Shown: piece by piece, positions 49,301 through 58,300 of the stretch | Layout of the letters: every line of letters starts with the position of its first letter | Position numbering within the stretch: position 1 is the stretch's first letter | Assembly: GCA_007922305.1 (NCBI GenBank) | Contig: ML677344.1 | Location: 2,032,368 to 2,096,367 of the forward strand | Origin: Dermatemys mawii | Lineage: Eukaryota; Chordata; Testudines; Dermatemydidae | Direction of reading: 5' to 3' | Length of the DNA stretch: 64,000 nucleotides | The notes under the pieces: model-generated | Told to the model about the DNA's origin: nothing | Seen by the model: only the letters and a program-made list of their open reading frames with translations | Database searches by the model: none | Made by a program: the position numbers and the translations under genes

Positions 49301-52300
49301 TGATTTTAACCCACTGCTTGAGTTCTATCTGGAGGCCTTTCTTGTGTGGACTCACTGGGCCCATCTGTCTCTCTTTTGCACCCAATCTCATCCCCGTTTG
49401 TTGGCACAGAAACTTTCATGCACTTTGCCACAGTTGAGCTCCCCATTAGGCTATCCGTGCAGGCCCAGTTCCTGCGACACGCCTCCGGGGGCCCCAACAG
49501 CGATTCTGGTACTGCCAGCACTGGGTGCAATAGGGCTGCTACTGGCATCTGCAGGATGGAGTTTGTGCACCCTCCCTTCTCACCTGGAGGCTTCGCTCCC
49601 ACATGCAGAACAGCCAGAGGTGCCTCTGGAGGGCTCATGGGGGCTAGTGACCTTGTGAGTCCCATACTGTTGGTCTTTAACCCCTTCCTGGCTGTTTGCA
49701 CCCCGTCAGGATTATCGACAGGGGATCGGAATCACCTACATTGAGATGAACGTGGGGAACGTGAAGGACGTGGACAGAAGAGGATTTGATCTGACAACGC
49801 CTTACAGGATCTTCAGGTGAGGGGGGGACGTGTCTAGGTGCGGTGCCCCTGCCAGTGCTGGGCCCTTCCCCCGTCGTACAGCATGGGTCTCCCCCTCAGC
49901 CGCCCCGCTTCCCCCCACGGCTCTCTGGTGTCTTTCAGCTTCTCGGCAGACTCGGACCAGGAGAAAGACGAGTGGGTGGAGGCCATGCAGCAGTCCATTG
50001 CCGAGGCCCTCTCCAACTCGGAGGTAGCGGAGAAGATCTGGTTGGTGGAGGCGAACCGGTTCTGCGCCGACTGCGGGTCGCCCAAACCCGACTGGGCCTC
50101 CGTCAACCTCTGCGTCGTCATCTGCAAGAGATGCGCAGGTATCGGCCGAGACCGAGTGGCGAGAGCCGTGGGGACGGTGACGGGGCAGCGGCCCAGCCTG
50201 GGCCAGCAAGCTTAGAGCACGGTGCCTCCCTGGCTTCAGCCGTGGGACTGGGCTTCGCCTCTTCCTCCGTCACCCCGGACTGGGCCGATCCTTCTCGCCC
50301 TCCTTAGGAACTGCCTGGCTAGCGGGGCCGGTGGAAGGATATTTCACGCCTAGGCGAAACTTCCACCTTGCGCGCCCCCCCGGATCGGGGAGCCCTGTGG
50401 CAGCTCCCCGTCCTGCCCCCAACACCCTGCGGCAGCTCCCTTCCGCCCGGGGAGCCCCCCCTGCGGCAGCTCCCCATCCCCTCCTCCCGGAGAGCCCTCT
50501 TCCTCCCAGGGAGCCCCCCCCGCGGCGGCAGCTGCCCGCCCCAGCTCACCTCGGCTCCGCCTCCTCCCCTGAGCGCCCTGGCACTGCTCCACTTCTCCCG
50601 CCTCCCAGGCTTGCGGAACCAATCAGCTGTTTGGCACGGCGAGTCTGGGAGGGGAGGAGAATTAAAGCGGGGAGCAGGGGAGGAGGCAGAGCCGAGGTGA
50701 GCTGGGGCGAGGAGCGGTTCCCCTGCCCCCCACCCCATTACTTGCTGCAGGCGCCCTCCCCGTGCCCCCCTGCCCCAGCTCACCTCCACTTCACTGCCTC
50801 CCCGAGCGCACTTTTTGGCGCCCCCAACCACTTGGTGCCCTAGGAGGCTGCGTAGTTCGCCTAGTAATGGTTGCACCCGCTCTGCTGGGTAGGTCAGACT
50901 AGTTAATGCCTGTCTCAGCCATTTCGGAAGCGGGCTCAGGAACCCCCCCAGTGGACACTTGCGGAATTGCCTCTTCCCCGGGGAGATTCTTCCTAACTCC
51001 GAAATGGGAACGTCATAGTCCTTCTGCCGCAGGATCCGTGCTGGGGCAGCTGCAGCCGGGTCCAGACAGGGCTGCTCATCGCCCAAGGTGGGGGAGGGCC
51101 CCAAAGCCGCAGCGGGATTTCACCGAGCAGCCCGGCAGCCGCAGTGGAGCCCTGAGGGGCCCTGTCACGAAGTGTGTCCAGGCTTCATGATAGCATTGGC
51201 TCGGAATGTGAAACAAATCACCCACCTCGCCGACACAGCGGTGCCGGCAGCTCCCCCGTGGGACACACCGCTCGGCTGGCAGACCAACGCTTGGGTTGGC
51301 TTAGCTAATGTCCCTCAGGGAGCTGGCGGAGCTATGCCGGGAGAAACCCTTTTGCCCGCATGCGCCGCCTCTCCACTAGGGGGCTCTGTGGGCAAAGCTG
51401 TACAGGAGTCACTTTGCCGGCAAAAGCCCTGTGGTGTAGACAAGTCCTGAGCACATGAGGTTAGTCCAGTTCCCAGCGGCCAAGACGATGGGCTCGTTCC
51501 GACTCTACTAGCTGTGATTCTTTGGCGGTTGTCTACATCAGAAAACTGCCACTGGTTGGAAAAACCTGGGGAGACTGAAGTGTCCTCCTGTCTAGAGAGG
51601 CACCCTCCAGGGTGAAGTAGAGACATGAAGAAGGGGGGATGCTTCCTTGGCACTTAACAGGATAACCTCGCCGTAGCTGGTATCATTATCCCCTTCTGCA
51701 GATGGGGAAACTGAGGCAGAGAGACTAAGGGACTAACCCCAGGCCACCGAGCAGAGCCACTGCCGGGCAGCCGGCGTTCCTGGCTCTCAGATTCATGCTC
51801 AGACCACAAGACCGTGCCGCTGTCCCTAATGAGACGTTTGCGTTTGTTTGTCTGACCCACAGGAGAACATCGGGGGCTGGGGCCGAGCATCACCAAGGTG
51901 CGGAGCCTGAAGATGGACAGGAAGGTGTGGACGGAGGAGCTGATCGAGGTATCAGTGCAGATTCCCGTTGGCTAGCTGTGGAAAGGGGGGGTCTTCCGTA
52001 GCCACCTGTGAAATCGAGCCCCTACTTGATGCTCAGACACTTGCAGGGCCTGTGGCGAACGGTACAAAGCCTGACTGGCTGGTACCTGCTTCTGGGCTGA
52101 TTCTGGCTCCCGTTCCCCATGGGATCCGTATTCCCTGACGGATGCTGCTGTGACGTAGAATCCCCAGCTTCGCTTCTGTGGCATCCACCCTCTGGACACA
52201 TTCCCTACTGCTCCCATGGATCTGGAAATAGACCCGCCCTGAGGTCTCCGTTCAGGGGGCGAGCGAGCCCGTGTCTGGGCCCGGGAGCATGAATGTGCCT

Positions 52301-55300
52301 GGCTGCAGATAACAGAGCTGACTGATCAGTCACTGCCAAGGTGCTCGGGAGCGGGGCAAAGGGACGTACGGCATTAATAGCGCCCCAGCCCAGTTTTGTT
52401 TCGCCGAGCTGTCAGAGTCAGAAACAGCTGTAGAGAGAGCAGCAGGAAAGCAGAAGGAGCCGGGGAGGGGGGAGAAGGGGTGAGATCAAGCTTCTGATCC
52501 AGGCACCGTGGCTGCATCTGGAGTAACCGGAGGTCAGCTGGAGAGGCTGTTTTGTTACTGCAGAAATACCGAGGATATGTTTTCAACCAGCAAAGCTGGC
52601 TCAGGAGGTGACGAGTGGGTGAAAGGGGCCTGCCCCTCTTTGGGTCCGGTTTGGAACTGGCTGGGGCTGGCCAGGGACTCAGGGGACGTCTCCACTGGAT
52701 CAGAGCTGTGACTGCAGCCTGTGTGGACGATCCGGAGGGAGCTTTGCTGGAGCTTGAGGGACAAGCAGCGAAGCCGTGGATGCGCTCGGTAAACATTTCC
52801 TGCATTCTGAGAGCACCAGCACCCAAGATGCCCCCGGCTGCCTCTTGTGTCTCCACCCGACCCGTGCAGGGACCCCTTCGCTTCCCCATCCGCCCCCCAC
52901 CACGGTGATCCTGGGCCGCCGAGGGGGCGATGGCTGCGTGAGTCGAAGGGGCTGCCCATTTGGGAAGCCAGGTTAGCCACAAGGGAGGGCCTGGCTCTAC
53001 AAAGCCCTCCAGAACTTGGGCCCTGGCTGTCTGCAAGAGCGCCCTGCGGTCAGCCAGCACGCCCACGCCGACAGCCCCTCATTGAAGTGCTGGGGGTGGG
53101 TTGTGTGTCTCCTCCCGGCCTCCCAGTCGCTGCCCCTGTGACCTGGCAGGGCATCCTCCACCCGGGGAAACCCCCTGGGCCTGACACAGCTGCCGTCTCT
53201 TGACATTTGGACCTAGCTTCAGTGGGAGGGAGGTCGCTGGCTGCACGGGCCTCAGCACGGCTCTGTCTCCATCACACACCGCAAGGGCCATCCCATCTGT
53301 GGCTGTTCTGAGGCGAAACCAGACAGTCGTCGGCCTGCCTCTGAGTCATTCCCACCAGGAACCCGGCGCTCCCAGCCCCAGGCAGGCTGCTTCTCCTCAC
53401 CGGCCGCTCAGACTCAGGGCCCTGCGCCAAGGTGCAACTACGCAGGGACTGAGCCTTCCCTGCTCTTCTCCGGGACAATGGGATCTGGAAGCAAAGCGCG
53501 GCATGCTGGGAGATTCATCTGCTACCAGGGTGGCCGAAGTTGCTTGCAGCTCGCCCTGTGTCCACCCGGAGCCTGGCTGTGTCCGGCCTCTGCGTTCCAG
53601 ACACCTCTCCCCGGCCCCAGAATCAACTCCTCCTGCGCCAGCTTTCCACGGACACATCCTCAAAGTGCTTCCAGCTGCTCTCCCTAGCTGTGGGCGTCAG
53701 GTTTCTGTTCTCCCCTCTCCTCTAGGGCTACGTTAACCCCCAATGGCCCCCGCCATGTGACATGCAGAGAAACCAGCTGACAGCAAAATGGAGATGTTCC
53801 CCTGTAGATCTCACCCCCCCTACTTCCCCAGCCCCCTCTTCCCACAGGGAGACACCAGGACTACTCCACCACTGTCTTCTTATACCTTCTCCCTGCCTTC
53901 TAGTCCCTTCCCTCTCCCCGCTCTGATACTTGCTCTCACCTTGTGAGGTGTTTAGCTGTGGTGATGATGGTGTTTTCTGTGCACTGCTCCTTTGAATTAC
54001 AAAGGGCTCTGTTCACTGCGGAGTCAGGCAGCCATTTTGTGTCCAAGACAGTGCACAGTCAGACACACACATGCTACACTCTCTCCTGGGTTCTGCACTG
54101 TTGTTCTTCCTTGTGTTCTCCACCAACAGTAAAAGCAGTGCCCTTGGCTTGCACTCAGGAGCAACCCGACAATAACAAACCGGTATGTGAAGCCCTGCGC
54201 TTGTGGACAACCCTACAATAACAAACCAGGGTGCGCAGCCCGGAGCCTGCAAGCAACCCTACAATAACAAACCAGTGTGTGCAGCTCTGTGCTTGCAAGT
54301 AACCCTACAAGAACAATCCAGCAGGTATAGCCCAGCATTTAAGAACAGCCTGACAATAACAAACCAGCATGTGTAGCTGGGAACTTGTAAGCAACCGTCT
54401 AATAACAAACCAGCATGTGCAGCCCAGCTCTTGCGAGCGACCCTACAATAATAAACCAGTGCAGGAGGAAGAACATCAGTAAGGAAAAGTGTGACTCTCA
54501 ACGTGCAAGGGCTGGTCCAGGTGAAAACGTGGAGCAATCGTTTTAAAACATCCGTGTCCTTTTTGTAACCTGCCTCTGGAGCCGACAAGCCTCCGTGTGG
54601 CTCTGCAGATGTTATTCTGCGGCAGGAAAAGGGGCGGGGGATTGGCTGCCCTGCCAGACCATAGGCTCAGAGGCTGAGCGGTGTTCTCTGATGTGTTTGG
54701 GGCAGCAAGGGCCCTTGGGGTGTGTTCTGTGAGGAACACTCCCAGCCTGGCTAAGGGGGCGGAGAAGATGAACTAAGAGGCCGACAGTTAGCTGGTCTCT
54801 GTGTCGGTCTGCGGACACCACGCAATGGGCGATTTCACATGTGAACAGCAAACGGGGCTCCCACATCAGTGCTGGGGCATTCAGCTACCAGCTCTCTCCC
54901 ACCCCACCGCCCCTGGTTCTTAAATGGCTGTCCATCCCCGTGGTATCTGATCTCTGATTCATAGGTTGGTACAACACAGAGGGACCACTGAGCTCTCCTG
55001 TAGAATACAGGCCATAGGACTTCCCGGGATTAATTTGTGTGTCTGTCTGTCTGTCTCTTCCATTCGCACCAGGCCCCAGCCCAACCTTCCCAGCCATGGG
55101 ACCCATGGGGGATGCGGGAAGGGCAGTGGGGAGGGGGTGGCACTAGCAGAGAGGTGCCAGCCCATGCCGCTCACTCTGCTGTTACTGTTTTATATTCCCA
55201 GCTGTTCTGCCAGGTTGGTAACTGTGTGGCGAACCAGTTCTGGGCGGCCAACGTGCCCCCCAGCGAGGCCATCTACACGGCGAGCGGGAGCCAGGAGCGG

Positions 55301-58300
55301 AGACGCTTCCTCGTAGCCAAGTACAAGGAGGGCAAGTATCGGCGCTACCACCCGCTCTTCGGGAACCAGGAAGAGCTCAACAAGGTTGGTGCCTGGTGGT
55401 CTTGAGGTCACGTTTGGGCAAGGGCCGGTCTGCTGGTCTCCGTCGCCTGGAGACGGTTAGCGGGTGGGGCCTTCTCTACCCAGGGCCTGCACGCTAAAGC
55501 ACCTCCTCCAACCCTGGATCTTCCTCCGCGCCGTCCATGGAGGCAGCATGGCCTAGTGTGAGGGACTCAGGCCTGGCAGCTGGGAACTCCTAAGCGTGGC
55601 TCTGCCTGACTCGCTCTGGGAGGTTTGCCCAGCTGCCCAAGCCCAAATGTTCACAAATGGGCCACCGGTGGTGAGACTGATTTTCGGAGGGGCCAGGTAC
55701 CCGCAGCTCCAGTCGATAGCGCTAGGAGCTGTGGGAGCTCAGGCAGTGGCCCGAGTGGTGATCCTCACAGCTGACTTCCTCTGGCCCTAAAATCCACAAA
55801 ACCAGTTCCCAGGTCTTGCAAATTGATCACCCAGAAGAGGCTGCCTGGCTCCCTGCTTCTGTTCCCCCCATCTGTGAAGTGTGCGTGCTCCTATCTGACC
55901 AACAAGTTATTGTCTGTGAGGTGTGTGTTGTGTGTAAGGGAGGTGTGATGCACGGGGGTGGCTCAGGTCGAGGTCTGTGGGGCATTCAGGTAGTTTGCCT
56001 GGTGTGTGGTTAAATGTTGGTTTTCAATAAATAGCCTAAAGATCCCAAGTCTCGACCTGGGGGACTAATCCAGTTGTTCTGGCCAAATTCCAGTTAAAAA
56101 ATAACATTCTGTCTCCCTGAAATTCCCTCTGCAATGTCTCAGGTATGGTCCTAACGGGTCATGGAATGTTGCTGTGTGCTGTTCAGCAGCTGCTGTGGGC
56201 CACCCCAGAGGTGACTGCATTTCAGACCTGGATGCAATGATTCCATTGTACAGTCTGTAGCTTACTTTGTGGCCAACGGGGTCTGTATAATTGTCGGTTC
56301 TTTTCCTCAGCACCTGCCGTGCCGACTGAGCTCTTGATCAAAGTGTGCTGGGATAAACGAACACTTAAGTTCTCCCGCTGCAATGACCCCTTGGGGCAGT
56401 CAGCAGGCCCCTTGCCCAGCAATGAAATCCGGGCCAGGACTTAGGAAGACCCCATGTGGGTCAGGCGAGGAGACACAGACTGTGTCTGGGCATGAGAGAG
56501 CTCTGGAGTACCACAGGGTCTGTCTGCACCTGGAGGCCTTAGCACCGAATCCAAGATATAATGTTCCCTGCAGACCCTGGCAGGCTTTGGAGGAGCTGGG
56601 CACAAACACCTTCCTTTTCTCTGTACTGAGATGGCAGCTTGTGCCTCCCAGTTCAGGCGGAGGCTCCCGCTCTGTCCAGCGCTCGTAGTCTCTCTCTCTC
56701 TCCCTGGCTTTCCTCAGGGTTTTGGTCCCTCTGCAGATCGGGGGGGAGGAGGGGCACTTAGCGCTGAGATCCCGGGTCCTCCCCGGGCTGTGGCTGATTG
56801 GGAGAGAGATGACTGGAGCTTTGCTCTTTCTTGGCATTGGAAAGAAAGGAGAAGGCACGAGCTAAAAAGAATCCACTCAGCAAGTCCAGCAGGATACCGG
56901 AGGGAGAGATGGGTGGAGTGATCAGAACATCGGGGTCCGGAGTTTTGGCTCTCCAACCACCCCCCACCCTGACCGCAGAAGCAGAAAGTACTGCCCGTCC
57001 TCTGGCGTCATCCCGAGCCCATCGTCTGGGAGGGATGGTGTCTCTAGCCTCTGCCTGCCAGGAGATGGGACTGGACGACAGGGGATGGATCACTGGATGA
57101 TTCCCTGCTCTGTTCATTCCCTCTGGGGCACCTGGCATTGGTCACTGTCAGCAGACAGGATACTGGGCTAGATGGACCTTTGGTCTGACCCAGTCTGGCC
57201 TTTCTTATGGTTTTATATCACCCAGGCCTGTTCTCCATGAGCATATTTCTGGATTTACTTCCTTCCCTATCCACGGTGCCAGTGTCTCCCCTCATAATGC
57301 TGGGGATAGACCATGCCTGAGCATCTAGGCTTCTCCAGGCCGGCCAGCCACTCCTATGCCCCACATTTTACTTTACTCCAGATCCTGTTTATTCATGCCC
57401 CACACGCAGTCCGCTGGCACGGCTGATCTCCCTGCTGCTGCAGGGATGCTCCAGCAGGATTTGCCCCAGGCGCCTATTAGCCTTGGCTGCAGCTGGCAGG
57501 GAGAGAGGCTGTTCACCAAATGTCAAGACCGTCCAGGGGCCCGGCACTTTCATTCTTCTCTTAGGTGCTTTGTGCCATAGAAAGGTCTGAACAGGACAGA
57601 TTGAAACTTGCATTTGGCCTAGATCCCGTCCTCCCTGAGGGCTAGTGGCTTTGCTCGGCCTGGTTTTGACTGAACAACAACCCGCGGACTGGGCCTCCCG
57701 CAGGCTCCTTTGCCTTTGAAGATCTCTGCCACGATCACAATGTGTGCGTGTGCGCGGCTAGGAACCGCATGGGACCCTGATCTATTTCGGGGTCGGCAGC
57801 CCCTGAACACCAAATGGCTTCCGAGCCCACAGCTCATCACAAGTTCCTCTAGCCGAGCTGGCCGAGCTTGTAAGCCTGGCAGGGCAGCGGGCGAGAGTGG
57901 TCGGCCCGAGTGTAATACTTCCCCCACCCCCTCCCGTGGGTGAACAGTGGGTTTTGAACCAGGGCGCTTCAGCACCGAAGCAGGCTTGAGCTAAAAGAGT
58001 AGCTCCTGTAGCAGTAGTAGGCTGTTATCCTCTAGTGGATCAGTCACTAGGGGGCAATATGATTCACACATTGTGTTGCTTACTTCCCGTTATTGGCCGC
58101 TCACACCAAATGAATGAAGTCTGCTGGGACTCAAAATCACTGCTTCGGAAAGGTTATTAGCACCGTAGCCCGGACCTCTGCCACTTGAGCAAAGGGAATA
58201 GCTTCTTTGACTGGTAGCGGTAGTAAGCAGTTATGCTCTAAAGAACCAGCCACCAGAGGGGGATGCACTGTTACCCTGGGGGCCAAATGACTTTTCTAAA

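Larger units (their letters stand above)
43386..49709 (+). other. ARAP1: ARAP1 intron (6.3 kb)
   Basis: Holds a SINE remnant, two 676-bp MITEs in inverted orientation, a CR1 and a LINE tail, and the 36-bp minisatellite. Nothing I can name at 43890-44910, 46740-47210 or 48140-49030; a (CA)n tract lies at 44182-44196. Confidence 0.8.
50139..51862 (+). other. ARAP1: ARAP1 intron (1.7 kb)
   Basis: Contains the GC-rich foldback element, a MITE remnant (51185-51450) and a reversed SINE. Long open frames on both strands over 50330-51100 are composition effects. Confidence 0.85.

Noticed and set aside
49004..49391. Open frames of 12-residue repeats on both strands
   Set aside because: They come from the 36-bp minisatellite, whose unit is a multiple of three, and they run through an N gap.
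50319..51104. 261-residue minus-strand open frame and overlapping + strand frames
   Set aside because: The region is a GC-rich foldback repeat in which stops are rare on all frames. The proteins are low-complexity Pro/Gly/Arg with no domain.
52374..53066. 230-residue minus-strand open frame
   Set aside because: Intronic, GC-rich, with no recognisable domain and no splice context. Overlapped by several equally open frames.
54259..54588. Cysteine-rich repeat protein on the minus strand
   Set aside because: It is the translation of the 46-bp minisatellite, and the repeat changes frame in every unit.
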